59,433 bases of DNA from Flavobacteriales bacterium (GTDB lineage Bacteria > Bacteroidota > Bacteroidia > Flavobacteriales_D > CAJJDF01), in NCBI GenBank assembly GCA_020630395.1, contig JAHDBM010000005.1:28564-87996 (forward strand). The letters run 5' to 3'. The translations under genes were made by a program, and so were the position numbers. Below the pieces are notes generated by a model. The model did no database searches and was not told the origin of the DNA. It worked only from the letters and a program-made list of their open reading frames with translations. Each line of letters starts with the position of its first letter. The stretch's first letter is position 1. Positions 42,676 to 52,251 of the stretch are shown in pieces.

Positions 42676-43724
42676 AATGTTCTTCTCCTAATTGTTCTAA
42701 CGCTTCTTGTGTTATAACCAAAATTACCTAACCAAGCTAAAGAGATTTCCATACCTCCTCTAGAGGCACTAGCTGGCGTTAATAAAGAGAAGTTAATATC
42801 ATAACTAAATCCAACCTTAAGCATTGATCTATACTCGTATGCAACATTAGCTATTAAAGCATCCCTGTATCTATAAAAGCCACCAATGTATAAATAAGAT
42901 TGAGAATTGTATCCAGTATAAAGAGATTTCATTCCTAGACTAGTTTTTACATTCAATCCACCCACATATTCTGTACTAGCTGATTGTAAAGCTACATAAG
43001 CAGAAGGAATGATTGATGTTCCAGGAGCCTGTCCTACGGGAATTTCTGTTCTCCCATGAGCTATTATTTTCATTCTTAGAACATCAGTATTAACATCAGA
43101 TAGTGTTCCTTGCCATGGTCTATTAAGGTGAGAAGCGCTTATTCCTACTTGAGATTCGTTTAAGTTCTGGTCAAAAAATCGAGCAAGGAACCCCGCAGAA
43201 ATATCAAAGTAATTAGATTTAGGAAAATATAGCCCTTCACCTGTTGCTAAAGATGGATCATATTCTACACCATTGTATTGGTTATCCCACCTTAGTCCAT
43301 TAAGATTAGCAGCAACTTGACCATAACCAAAAGATAAACCTATAGATAACTCTTGAAATTTACTAACGGCTACAGCTTGTGATACATTTAAATTAATTTG
43401 AGTAAATCCATATTCACTTTTACCAGCTTTGTCTCTTAAAAAAGAAATACCTAAACCAGTCATTTTATATCCATTATAGTTTCTTAAAGCAGGCATATCA
43501 AAAGAGGCAGCCATTGTTTTGAATGGTGTTGCAACACTACTCCATTGAGTTTTGTAATTCATGTTGGCACGATAGTCGCCTTGATATGAACCCGCAGCAG
43601 CAGGATTTATTAATAAAGGAGCTTGATTAAATTGCGAAAAGTGCCAATCTTGAGAATAGGTGTGATTATTGAAAATTAAAATTCCAATTACTATAATAAC
43701 AATATGTTTAGTTAACCTAATCAT
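42672..43724 (-). CDS. PorP/SprF-family type IX secretion membrane protein
   Basis: 350 residues with a signal peptide (ends NHTYSQ). The opening of the mature protein, DWHFSQFNQAPLLINPAAAG, is the hallmark of PorP/SprF. Strands follow (LGISFLRDKAGKSEYGFTQI) and the barrel ends near MEISLAWLGNFG. These outer-membrane proteins pair with individual type B T9SS cargo, helping anchor or deliver it. It overlaps the upstream 1730-residue cargo gene by 4 bp, as in sprB-sprF pairs. It is the last gene of the operon. Confidence 0.95.
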   Translation of the reverse strand: MIRLTKHIVIIVIGILIFNNHTYSQDWHFSQFNQAPLLINPAAAGSYQGDYRANMNYKTQWSSVATPFKTMAASFDMPALRNYNGYKMTGLGISFLRDKAGKSEYGFTQINLNVSQAVAVSKFQELSIGLSFGYGQVAANLNGLRWDNQYNGVEYDPSLATGEGLYFPKSNYFDISAGFLARFFDQNLNESQVGISASHLNRPWQGTLSDVNTDVLRMKIIAHGRTEIPVGQAPGTSIIPSAYVALQSASTEYVGGLNVKTSLGMKSLYTGYNSQSYLYIGGFYRYRDALIANVAYEYRSMLKVGFSYDINFSLLTPASASRGGMEISLAWLGNFGYNTRSVRTIRRRTF

Positions 43725-46700
43725 CTTACTAATGTTACATCTCCTTTTAATTCATAAATCTCTCCACTTTCTAAAAGTGCTTTTACATAATAAACATAAA
43801 CACCTGCATTAGCTTCTTTTCCATTGTAATTACCGTCCCACCCTAAGCTCATATCTCTCGATTGGAAAAGTTGATTACCCCATCTATCAAAAACGAAGAA
43901 TTCAAGTTTATCAATTTGCTGACCTCTAACAAAAAGAACATCATTAGCACCATCTCTATTTGGAGAAAATACGTCTGGAACAAAAACCGGTTCTTCTAGT
44001 ACACATATAGTATCTGTTGCTGTATCATAACATGGTCCAGCATTTTTAATAATAAGTGATATTTCATAAATACCACCATTTTCATAAGTATAGTTAACAT
44101 CTACACCAGGAGCATAAGAAAAGCTAGCTTCACCTAAATCCCAGGTGCCTGTTAAACCACCAAATGATTGGTCTATTAAATCTACGGTAGGATCAGTAAA
44201 AGGTAAACAAATACCGTCTGGCAAATCAGGAATTGTAGCGAAATCAGCAAAAATTTGACCATAACTAGGTATTTCAAGTGATGTATCTATTGAACAACCA
44301 GCACCATTAATTACTCTAACCTTAACAGAATCTTCAGCAAAAGCATAAACAGTATCACCTGTTGTGGCGGGTTGTAGCCAAACATAAGTATAACCAGCTT
44401 GAGTTAAGTCATAAGTAACATAACCTAAATCTCCAAAACAAACAGTTGGTCCTGTAGTGAGGGTAGGGATGACTTTAGGAAATACTTCAATAAAATAGCT
44501 TGCAGTTTTTGGATCAGAGCATCCATCATTTAGCGTAACTGTATAGATTTGAGATGCAGCTGGTGTTTCAGTTTGAACAGGATTAGTACTTGCAGTATGA
44601 GTCCATGTGTACGTGTAACCAGGGCTAGGATTACCTCCACTTCCGGTAGCAGTTAAAGTTGTGCTTTCACCTGGACAAATCTTATCAAGTGTAGCATTAA
44701 GTCCAAGATCTAAAGAATCTCTAATGTGTACATAATGTGTATCTGTAGTTAAGCATTGTCCTACACCAAACTTATATATAAGTTGTTGATCAGTAAGGTT
44801 ACCTGCAATAATTGGATTAATTGTACCTGCAGTTTGGTCATATATCCCAGTTCCTCCCCATGTGCCTCCTGGTGGTACAGCAGTAATTAAAGAATCGTAA
44901 TTAAAGTAGCATAGCGTATCTGGAAAATTAATACTGGCTTGAATAAAAGGATAGACTGTTATTATAATGCTATCTGTACATAAGAATGCTGGATTTAAAT
45001 AATGTATAACATTTGCACCAATGTTTGCAACAGATGGATCAAATAATCCGGTTGTACTATTTGTTATTCCGGGTCCAACCCAACTGGCTCCAACTATGTT
45101 ATTAATTGGGTCTAATTGAAACGGTAAATGTGTATTACAAACTGTAGAGTCATTATAATTTAGTGTATCGGGATAAACTACCATTACGATTGAATCGCTA
45201 CAAGTGTTTTTCTCATATATTAGTGTATGAGCACCTATACCCGCTAAATCTGGGTGGAAATAATAGTCTGGTGGGGTATGCACAACACCATTACCAGTCC
45301 ATACTCCTCCAGCAGGTGTTATAGGATTAGAGGCACTACCAATTAATTGAATTGGTAATTCATTTAAACAAAATGAAATGGTATCTACCTGTATATCCGT
45401 TTGAATAATATCAATTAATAGGGTGTCAGAACAACCATAAAAAGTATATAAAACTGTGTCAGTTTGTCCATTACCTACTAATGAAGGATCATATAGGCCA
45501 GTATTAGGATTAATAATTCCTAATCCACTCCAAATTCCACCAGCAGGAGAAGGAGCAGGTAAGTTAAAAGGAGTTTGAGAGGGACAAGCAACAGTATCGG
45601 GTCCTGCATTAATATCTACAACATATATAGTTACACTATCTCTACAGTCAATATAATCATAATATACAGTGTTATTCCCAGTATTTGCTATAGAAGGATC
45701 AAATGTTCCTAATGATGGATTTATTATACCTAATCCACTCCATGTTCCGCCATTAGGTGTAATTGGAATGTTGAATGGACTATCATATCTACAAACTGTG
45801 TCAAATGAGTAAGTAGTGGCAATTGTATCAACAAATATTTCAGTAGAATCTACGCAGCCATTAACTGTATAGTATAACATAAAGGCACCATGACTAATAG
45901 GAGTAAATACACCTGCTGGTGTTACATTAGGACCAGTCCATGTTCCTCCACTAGGAGAAAATCCAGTTAAATTATAGGGATTGCCACTATTACACAAAGT
46001 ATCAGGAGGACCAGCTTCAGGGTTTGTAATTAGAATATAGACAGAGTCTCTACAGCCTAGTAGATCGTAAGTAATCTTATGATTACCGGTTCCGGCAACT
46101 GAAGGGTTAAATGTTCCTAAATTTACGTCAGTAATACCAGTTCCGCCCCATATTCCACCTGGTGTTGCAGCATTAAAGTTAAAAGGAGCATCATAGATAC
46201 AGGCATTATTTATAGGAGTTATTCTCGTATTAATGTATTTAATTCGGATGGTATCACGATAAACCTGTCCTGTAAATAATTCATTGAGTACTACGGTAAA
46301 TACTGTGTCTGATGTTGGACAAATATTATGTGGTCCTGCTATTCCTGGAAGACCATTTGACCATGTAAAGGCAACTGGATAGCAACTATTTGTCGTTCCA
46401 TTAAGTTGAGTACACGAATTGTAACATACTGTATCATCATAAGTGAAATTGGCAACCAAAGGACAGCTATGAATAATAATAGGAGTCGATATTGTATTGC
46501 TACAAAAATCAGAATTAATAGTGAAATTTAATGTGTAATCACAGTTTCCAGGAAAAGGATTTGCAATTATAACTGTAGCTGTAGTTGTGCTATCATTTGG
46601 TCCAGAGCAACCAGTAGGAAAAGCATTTATTACTAATGGTGGTGAGCCACCGCCTAGTAAATTAAAAGCAGCTGTGTAAATGGAATCACACAGTATTTTA

Positions 46701-48913
46701 CGATTAAATTCTACATGAATATTAATAGAGTCACATTCAGGTATTCCTTTGGCGCTATCAAGTTGCATTGAATAGGATACTAGAGATGTGTCAACATACA
46801 TTGTAACAGTATCATAAGCAACAACTCCAGTGGTGTCTTCTGTGATAATTACAGTAAAAGTTGTATCTCCGTTAGGGCATATAATATGAGGTCCTGGATC
46901 ATCTGGGAGTCCATTGCTCCAATTGTAATGTAATCCAAAACAAGTACTAACAGGTGTAATAGTAACATTTCCACATGTTCCTCCACATATAGTATCGGGA
47001 TAAGTAAGTGTATAGTTAATTTCACAATCAGCAACTCTAAATGTATCTGTAAAAGACAAATTAAATAAATTCCCACAGGGATCTGTTGTGTCTATATCAA
47101 ACGTTATTTCGTAATCACAATTATACTGGAAGTTATTACTTAAGTATACTATTGCAGAAGTAGTATTGCCTCCTACACAATTTGTTGGAACAACAGAAGT
47201 GATTGTTGGCACTTGAATTCCTCCAATTAAATTGAATTGTGATACCTGTAATGCTCCACAATTAACATTTGGGAAAAAATCAAGAATAATTGAGTCTGCA
47301 GCACAATCTGGAGCAGATGCATTAATGTTTTGGTCTAATATTATTCCTTGAGGGAATGCCCTTATTCTAACAGTGTCAGTTCTAGTTAAACCAGTAGAAT
47401 CTTCAATTATATCAACCCAAAAAACGGTATCACCAGTTGGACATATTGAATGAGGACCAGCTGTAGCAGGGAGACCATTACTCCATGTATAAGAATAGGT
47501 ACTACACCCATTTTCAACTACAGTAACATTGTCACAGTTACCAATACATATTGTATCGGGATAATTAGTGGTAACAGATAAATCACAAGTAGTTAAACTA
47601 AAGGTGTCAGTTATGGTGAAGTTTGTCGGGCCATTACATGGATCTACATAGTTTAAAACAAAATCTAAATAATATTCACAATTAGACACCAAAGGAGATG
47701 CTAAATCTATTCGAACAGAGTCTATTAGGTTATTGGTACAATTTAATGAAGTATGATTAATAATAACAGGAGGAGTATTAGCGCTTCTCAAAACAAAAGA
47801 ACCAGAGTCAATTAAATAACAAAGTAATTGAGGGTTGAAAATTACATCAAAATTTGTCGAGTCACATTCCGGTGGATTACTGCTGCTTATTTGCATTCCT
47901 AGATTAGCATCTAATGTGTCGATTACGGTTACTGTTATTGAATCTTGAAATTGAATACCAGTACCAGTTTCAGTTACCCCAATATAATAAGTTGTAGTAG
48001 TTGTTGGACACACGCTATGAGGGCCTTGTGTAAATGTTCCATTAGACCAAAAAATATTATAGGTTCTACAGCCAGGTAGTATGTTGATTCCTATATTAGC
48101 GCATTGACCTAAACATATTGTTGTATCGGGTAGTATGGTGTGTTGTATATCACAGGTAGTAAAATCAAAAGTATCTGATACTATAAAATCATATACACTA
48201 TCACATACATCAGGTATTTTTAAATTAAAATCTAAAAAATACTCACAATTGTAAAGCAATGGTGTTGCTAATGTAATTCTAGCTGAGCGTGTACTATCAT
48301 TAACGCAACTCAGAGGTGTAACATTAGTTATGGCTGGAGCATTTGTTCCTGTTAAACTAAAGTTTGCTGTAATAATCGAATCACAATGAACTAATGTATC
48401 AAAATCTACAATAAAGGTAGTTGAGTCACAAGCCGGAGGTGATGATGTTGCACTTGTCATTTTAGGAGGGACAGGAGGCTCAGCAATTGTATTCCATATT
48501 GCTTCCCATCCATTTAAATCAACTGTACCATCAGAAATAAATCGAATGGTTAAGCATCCACTGTTTGCTATTACAGGTGGTGGAACAGGAGTAAAACTAC
48601 CTGCATACCCAACAATAAATGGAGAGCCTGTTGTTGGCCCATCATAAAACATGATACTATCACAACCCCCACATGCACCTTCTAGATTTAAAAAATTCCA
48701 AGTATAAATTATTTGAGCTCCGTTTCCAGGACATATACTAAAAATAAAATCTTCGTTTTTTCCATATTTACCACCAAATTGAGCATCACTATCCCTGTGT
48801 ACACCATCACAGTCATCAACAGTAGTATCTTTCATATTAAACACAGCTAGCTGTGAATATGAATTACTATAGCTAATAGCAAATAAGATAAATATGTATA
48901 CTAATTTATTCAT
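43721..48913 (-). CDS. Large T9SS surface protein with gliding-motility-type C-terminal (type B) sorting domain
   Basis: 1730 residues. A signal peptide (ends SNSYSQ) is followed by a CUB-like domain (about 30-145, with GACGGCDSIMFYDGPTTGSP). About four long related repeats follow (PECDS ... DTICIGNC ... SNGLPATAGPHSICP), then a series of shorter YDAPFN/GGTWSGLGI ... PSLAG-type repeats. A PKD-like domain lies at about 1560-1640 (NYTYENGGIYEISLII). The CHU_C type B sorting domain occupies the last ~85 residues (FSPNRDGANDVLFV; FDRWGNQLF; AGVYVYYVKA). It is likely displayed on the cell surface by the neighbouring PorP/SprF. Ligand unknown. It is the sixth gene of the operon. Confidence 0.93.
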   Translation of the reverse strand: MNKLVYIFILFAISYSNSYSQLAVFNMKDTTVDDCDGVHRDSDAQFGGKYGKNEDFIFSICPGNGAQIIYTWNFLNLEGACGGCDSIMFYDGPTTGSPFIVGYAGSFTPVPPPVIANSGCLTIRFISDGTVDLNGWEAIWNTIAEPPVPPKMTSATSSPPACDSTTFIVDFDTLVHCDSIITANFSLTGTNAPAITNVTPLSCVNDSTRSARITLATPLLYNCEYFLDFNLKIPDVCDSVYDFIVSDTFDFTTCDIQHTILPDTTICLGQCANIGINILPGCRTYNIFWSNGTFTQGPHSVCPTTTTTYYIGVTETGTGIQFQDSITVTVIDTLDANLGMQISSSNPPECDSTNFDVIFNPQLLCYLIDSGSFVLRSANTPPVIINHTSLNCTNNLIDSVRIDLASPLVSNCEYYLDFVLNYVDPCNGPTNFTITDTFSLTTCDLSVTTNYPDTICIGNCDNVTVVENGCSTYSYTWSNGLPATAGPHSICPTGDTVFWVDIIEDSTGLTRTDTVRIRAFPQGIILDQNINASAPDCAADSIILDFFPNVNCGALQVSQFNLIGGIQVPTITSVVPTNCVGGNTTSAIVYLSNNFQYNCDYEITFDIDTTDPCGNLFNLSFTDTFRVADCEINYTLTYPDTICGGTCGNVTITPVSTCFGLHYNWSNGLPDDPGPHIICPNGDTTFTVIITEDTTGVVAYDTVTMYVDTSLVSYSMQLDSAKGIPECDSINIHVEFNRKILCDSIYTAAFNLLGGGSPPLVINAFPTGCSGPNDSTTTATVIIANPFPGNCDYTLNFTINSDFCSNTISTPIIIHSCPLVANFTYDDTVCYNSCTQLNGTTNSCYPVAFTWSNGLPGIAGPHNICPTSDTVFTVVLNELFTGQVYRDTIRIKYINTRITPINNACIYDAPFNFNAATPGGIWGGTGITDVNLGTFNPSVAGTGNHKITYDLLGCRDSVYILITNPEAGPPDTLCNSGNPYNLTGFSPSGGTWTGPNVTPAGVFTPISHGAFMLYYTVNGCVDSTEIFVDTIATTYSFDTVCRYDSPFNIPITPNGGTWSGLGIINPSLGTFDPSIANTGNNTVYYDYIDCRDSVTIYVVDINAGPDTVACPSQTPFNLPAPSPAGGIWSGLGIINPNTGLYDPSLVGNGQTDTVLYTFYGCSDTLLIDIIQTDIQVDTISFCLNELPIQLIGSASNPITPAGGVWTGNGVVHTPPDYYFHPDLAGIGAHTLIYEKNTCSDSIVMVVYPDTLNYNDSTVCNTHLPFQLDPINNIVGASWVGPGITNSTTGLFDPSVANIGANVIHYLNPAFLCTDSIIITVYPFIQASINFPDTLCYFNYDSLITAVPPGGTWGGTGIYDQTAGTINPIIAGNLTDQQLIYKFGVGQCLTTDTHYVHIRDSLDLGLNATLDKICPGESTTLTATGSGGNPSPGYTYTWTHTASTNPVQTETPAASQIYTVTLNDGCSDPKTASYFIEVFPKVIPTLTTGPTVCFGDLGYVTYDLTQAGYTYVWLQPATTGDTVYAFAEDSVKVRVINGAGCSIDTSLEIPSYGQIFADFATIPDLPDGICLPFTDPTVDLIDQSFGGLTGTWDLGEASFSYAPGVDVNYTYENGGIYEISLIIKNAGPCYDTATDTICVLEEPVFVPDVFSPNRDGANDVLFVRGQQIDKLEFFVFDRWGNQLFQSRDMSLGWDGNYNGKEANAGVYVYYVKALLESGEIYELKGDVTLVR

Positions 48914-48927
48914 TTAATTAAGCTTGC

Positions 48928-49374
48928 TTATGATGCCTTTCTTATGGTGATATTAGATGTTTCAATTGAATTACTTGTGTTTCCGGCTCTATCTTTAATT
49001 TCAACTGTAAAATTTGTTGATTCTGAATTATTTGCAGTATCTATAACAAACAACCCTGTTAATACGATATCTAATTCCCCTTGAATTTGGAGCGATTGAT
49101 CCGGAGGTGTTAATGGTTGCAAATGATATTCATCTGCAGCTGGTAACCTTTTATCTTTTACAAATACCGAATAAACATCCGGGTCGGTTGAGCCTAAGTC
49201 CCCATCACCATCTACATAACAGATGCGAATCACTACTTGATTTTGAAATTCAACAGAACTTTTAGGTGAAATGCTTATGAATTCAATAGCAGGTACTTCT
49301 GATATTTTCTCTTCTTTTTTACAAGAAGAAAACATAAACATACCTATGGATAATATGACAATATAATTTCTCAT
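48928..49374 (-). CDS. Small lipoprotein of unknown function
   Basis: 148 residues with lipobox FSSC (Cys about 18). The mature part has a beta-rich, Ig/cadherin-like pattern: ICYVDGDGDLGSTDPDVYSVFV, an acidic Asp-rich, possibly calcium-binding, loop, and VEIKDRAGN. It lies between a cytochrome-like lipoprotein gene (2 bp away) and the T9SS cargo gene (14 bp), in one tight operon. No characterised family recognised. Confidence 0.75.
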   Translation of the reverse strand: MRNYIVILSIGMFMFSSCKKEEKISEVPAIEFISISPKSSVEFQNQVVIRICYVDGDGDLGSTDPDVYSVFVKDKRLPAADEYHLQPLTPPDQSLQIQGELDIVLTGLFVIDTANNSESTNFTVEIKDRAGNTSNSIETSNITIRKAS

Positions 49375-49376
49375 GT

Positions 49377-50333
49377 TTAATTTACGTAAAGCGAAAATAA
49401 GTATAATACTTGTTTTGCGGAACCATCATTAGGAGTTTCTAGTGGAGAAATATGATCTGCGTCTTGAATATATAGTCTAACAAAGAGTATAGTCCCTGAT
49501 GGATAGATAGATGCGTCTAAATCTAATTTATGTGTAAAGGTTGCATTATTGTTTTGAAAATCATTAGCAGATAATGTGCTAGATGTAGACATAACTGATG
49601 GAACTAGCCCTTCAAAACCATACATTTCTTCTGAAATAAGTACTTCGTTAACGGTTAAACTTGTGGCAGGTGTTTGATCATCTGTTATGTTAAACCATAA
49701 ATCTACATTTGATCTAGGTATAACAATTGGCAATACACCAGCACCTGAAGCTCTATTGTATGGGCTAGCAGTATTATTATCTGGAAAAGCATGAAAACCT
49801 GTAACTATTGGATGTGGATTACCTTCATTTGGTAAATTTCCATACATATCTTTTGCTCCATTATTAATCCATGTTTTTATAGAATTTATGTAGCTATTTT
49901 TATTTTTATCCCAATCAGAATTTGTTACTAGTGGCATAATACCTGAAGTGCTAGGTAAAAAAGTGATCAGTCTTTCATGCAGTAAAGAACCAAAATGATC
50001 ATTAGGTTTTACTCTGTAAGTAAATGTGTTGGATGCATCATTAGTAATAACATTTTGATAAACAGTAGTGTTATAAGAGCTCGCAATAGTTCTAAAATCT
50101 GGCTCGAATGCACCATCATGACAGCCAGAATTAGCACAAGTAGGGGCAAATACCTTTTTTTGTAAGTAGGCAAAGTTGTCGCTTGGTAATGCATCTAATA
50201 CTTGGTCATTGCTGTACAATGGAGGTGTTGAGTATGAATCGTAAGGATTATCAAAATCATCTTTTTTCTTACATGAGATAATGGTAATTATAATACTTAC
50301 ACCAATAAATAGTATGTTTTTTAATTTATTCAT
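49377..50333 (-). CDS. Cytochrome-c-like lipoprotein with a CX4CH heme motif
   Basis: 318 residues, lipobox IISC. A domain at about 50-165 carries APTCANSGCHDG, a CX4CH arrangement rather than CX2CH, followed by HERLITFLPSTSGIMPLV with a Met as possible distal ligand, and INSIKTWINNGAKD. This succession is that of PSCyt1-type cytochrome domains. The C-terminal half is a beta-rich domain with VNEVLISEEMYG. If heme-bound, it would act in electron transfer at the outer membrane; CX4CH heme attachment is known in cytochromes c3 but is unusual. The redox partner is unknown. Part of the tight operon with DUF1501. Confidence 0.72.
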   Translation of the reverse strand: MNKLKNILFIGVSIIITIISCKKKDDFDNPYDSYSTPPLYSNDQVLDALPSDNFAYLQKKVFAPTCANSGCHDGAFEPDFRTIASSYNTTVYQNVITNDASNTFTYRVKPNDHFGSLLHERLITFLPSTSGIMPLVTNSDWDKNKNSYINSIKTWINNGAKDMYGNLPNEGNPHPIVTGFHAFPDNNTASPYNRASGAGVLPIVIPRSNVDLWFNITDDQTPATSLTVNEVLISEEMYGFEGLVPSVMSTSSTLSANDFQNNNATFTHKLDLDASIYPSGTILFVRLYIQDADHISPLETPNDGSAKQVLYLFSLYVN

Positions 50334-50339
50334 AAATGA

Positions 50340-51704
50340 TTAAATTTTTCTGAGTAATGATTGAGTTTGCGGATGCAAATATCCAGCACTCAACATTTCA
50401 GTTTCAATTCCTAATATATGTCCAATCGTAACAGCTGCATCAATATTGAATGAATTAGGATTGTTAGGATCAGTACTTTGATCTGGTTCATTAGAAATAC
50501 CCTTTCCAGCCATCAATGTAAATACTCTTTTCGTATTAGCATCTGAGTGATCGTAGGCAAAGAAATTGTTTTCTTGGTCTAATATAGGATTAGGGTTTAG
50601 GTTCCTTCCTTGATCTGGAGTAGCTATAAAAACTGTTTCTCCAGCCATTTCAGGGATATTATTTTGTATATAATCCCACATCCAACCAATTGCATGATCA
50701 GCAGCATGCATGGCTCTTACATAACCAGTAAAGTTTGCATGACATACATCAGGACCATCAATTTTTATAACAGTAAGTGCAGGTTTAAATTTTTTCATGA
50801 CCTCACAAGCATATCCAACAGCTAAACCATCAGCTCCTCCTCCTGCAGGTGGTTGCAATACATTGCTTGCTTGTTTTTTAGCAAACATGTCTGTCATAAA
50901 AGTTTTTATTTCTTGTTTTTCATCCACTGTATTTCCAACTGTATCTAATACAGAAGTTCCTATTAAACTTTCATAAGTATTATCTAAGAAATATTTCATT
51001 TTATACATAGGGTCTAGCTCATCATCTGGATGATATATTTTAGCATTTGCTAAAAATTGATCTCCTTGGCTACCAAAAGTAACTCCAGGAATAAACATAT
51101 TTGCCCCATATTGAGCTCCATATCCTTCTGTGTCACTGTGGTTATACAATGGAACAGAGTTTAATAATGAATTACCTATAAACCAGGTGTCAGTTGCACT
51201 ATAACCACCATGTCTTCTTAAATATTCGAAAATAGTTGGTGTGCTTGGTCTTGATTGTAATGGCTGTGCTAGATCATTTGTTCCTTGAAGCAAACCAACT
51301 GATCCGCCATAATGACCTGGAGCTAATGCTTGTACTTCTTTAAATAAAACTCCTTGATCTTGTAAAGTTGTTCCTAATATTTGTGGGATTGGAGTGTTAC
51401 CAGCAACACCAGTTCCATATACAATTTTTGATGTAGGAGCAGGACCAGATAACATATTATAAAGAATATTTCCTGGTATATTAATGCTTGGGTCTGGATT
51501 CCAAGAATATTGACTTTGTGTAAGGTATAATTGATCTACAGATTCTTGATTTCTAATACCACCTGCAAACATTACCAATACTACATGAGGAGCAATTTGC
51601 GATCCAGTTGGAGCGAATAGTCTACCACTTGGTAAGATATATGGAGCAGCAAAGGTACCTGCTGTTACAAGTCCGGCTTTTTTTATAAAATCTCGTCTTT
51701 TCAT
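50340..51704 (-). CDS. Tat-exported DUF1501 protein (alkaline phosphatase/sulfatase-like)
   Basis: 454 residues. The N-terminus MKRRDFIKKAGLVTAGTFAAP is a twin-arginine signal. The start of the mature domain, PHVVLVMFAGGIRNQESVDQL, and GHYGGSVGLLQGTND, then IDGPDVCHANFTGYVRAM and ATPDQGRN, match DUF1501 proteins. The fold is related to alkaline phosphatases and sulfatases. Family function is not established. In planctomycetes these genes travel with DUF1549/PSCyt genes, which is also the case here. It follows the 176-residue lipoprotein gene by 16 bp and lies 6 bp before the cytochrome-like gene. Confidence 0.88.
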   Translation of the reverse strand: MKRRDFIKKAGLVTAGTFAAPYILPSGRLFAPTGSQIAPHVVLVMFAGGIRNQESVDQLYLTQSQYSWNPDPSINIPGNILYNMLSGPAPTSKIVYGTGVAGNTPIPQILGTTLQDQGVLFKEVQALAPGHYGGSVGLLQGTNDLAQPLQSRPSTPTIFEYLRRHGGYSATDTWFIGNSLLNSVPLYNHSDTEGYGAQYGANMFIPGVTFGSQGDQFLANAKIYHPDDELDPMYKMKYFLDNTYESLIGTSVLDTVGNTVDEKQEIKTFMTDMFAKKQASNVLQPPAGGGADGLAVGYACEVMKKFKPALTVIKIDGPDVCHANFTGYVRAMHAADHAIGWMWDYIQNNIPEMAGETVFIATPDQGRNLNPNPILDQENNFFAYDHSDANTKRVFTLMAGKGISNEPDQSTDPNNPNSFNIDAAVTIGHILGIETEMLSAGYLHPQTQSLLRKI

Positions 51705-51720
51705 GATTAATTGGCTTTAC

Positions 51721-52251
51721 TTAGTAGTACAAGTATTCTTTAGATAATGCAAAAGAAAAATAAACTATTTCAGGTGTAACATTGGGATCATTTTCAATAA
51801 AATTTTTAAAGAATAATTTTTCACCTTCTGTAGGTCTTCTTATTAGAAAACGTTCGTAAGTATCTAAAATAAATTGGTTTACATCTGCTCTCATTGCACC
51901 ATCAGTTGGCATAACAGGAGAAGGGGCAACTTGATTCATGAAGTTAGATATTATGACTTCTCGAGCTAATTCTTTATCTCCAATTGAAGTGATACATTGT
52001 CCTGCTCGGTATATGTCTCCAGCTGTTAGAGCTTCTTGGAACATGTTGGTATATAAAACAGCAACCCATTGGCTATTGTTTTTTGCTTTAAACTTATCGG
52101 CTGCGGTTGCATAAAGCGTTTCTTTTTCAAGAAGAAAGACTCTTTCTTCGAGTTTTAATTCTTTTTTACAGCTTTGAGTACCTAACATTAAAACTGTTAA
52201 GAAAAGCAAAGGCAGTATTTTATTGGGAAATTTAGAAGTTCGCATATTCAT
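51721..52251 (-). CDS. Lipoprotein of unknown function, related helical motif to upstream gene
   Basis: 176 residues with lipobox TQSC. The mature protein is helical: YTNMFQEALTAGDIYRAGQC and, near the C-terminus, ILDTYERFLIRRPTEGEKLFF. That RxPTxxE pattern also occurs in the upstream lipoprotein (ARE-P-NAQEKFHY), suggesting a common DUF1549-like helical piece. The gene overlaps the upstream gene by 20 bp, so translation is coupled. Function unknown. Confidence 0.75.
   Translation of the reverse strand: MNMRTSKFPNKILPLLFLTVLMLGTQSCKKELKLEERVFLLEKETLYATAADKFKAKNNSQWVAVLYTNMFQEALTAGDIYRAGQCITSIGDKELAREVIISNFMNQVAPSPVMPTDGAMRADVNQFILDTYERFLIRRPTEGEKLFFKNFIENDPNVTPEIVYFSFALSKEYLYY

Noticed and set aside
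42662-42684. Possible terminator at the convergent stops of the threonine dehydrogenase and porP genes
   Set aside because: A 7-bp AT-rich stem (42662-42668 / 42678-42684) with a 9-base loop and no T run; too weak. The shared TTAA stop palindrome is a tight-packing curiosity only.
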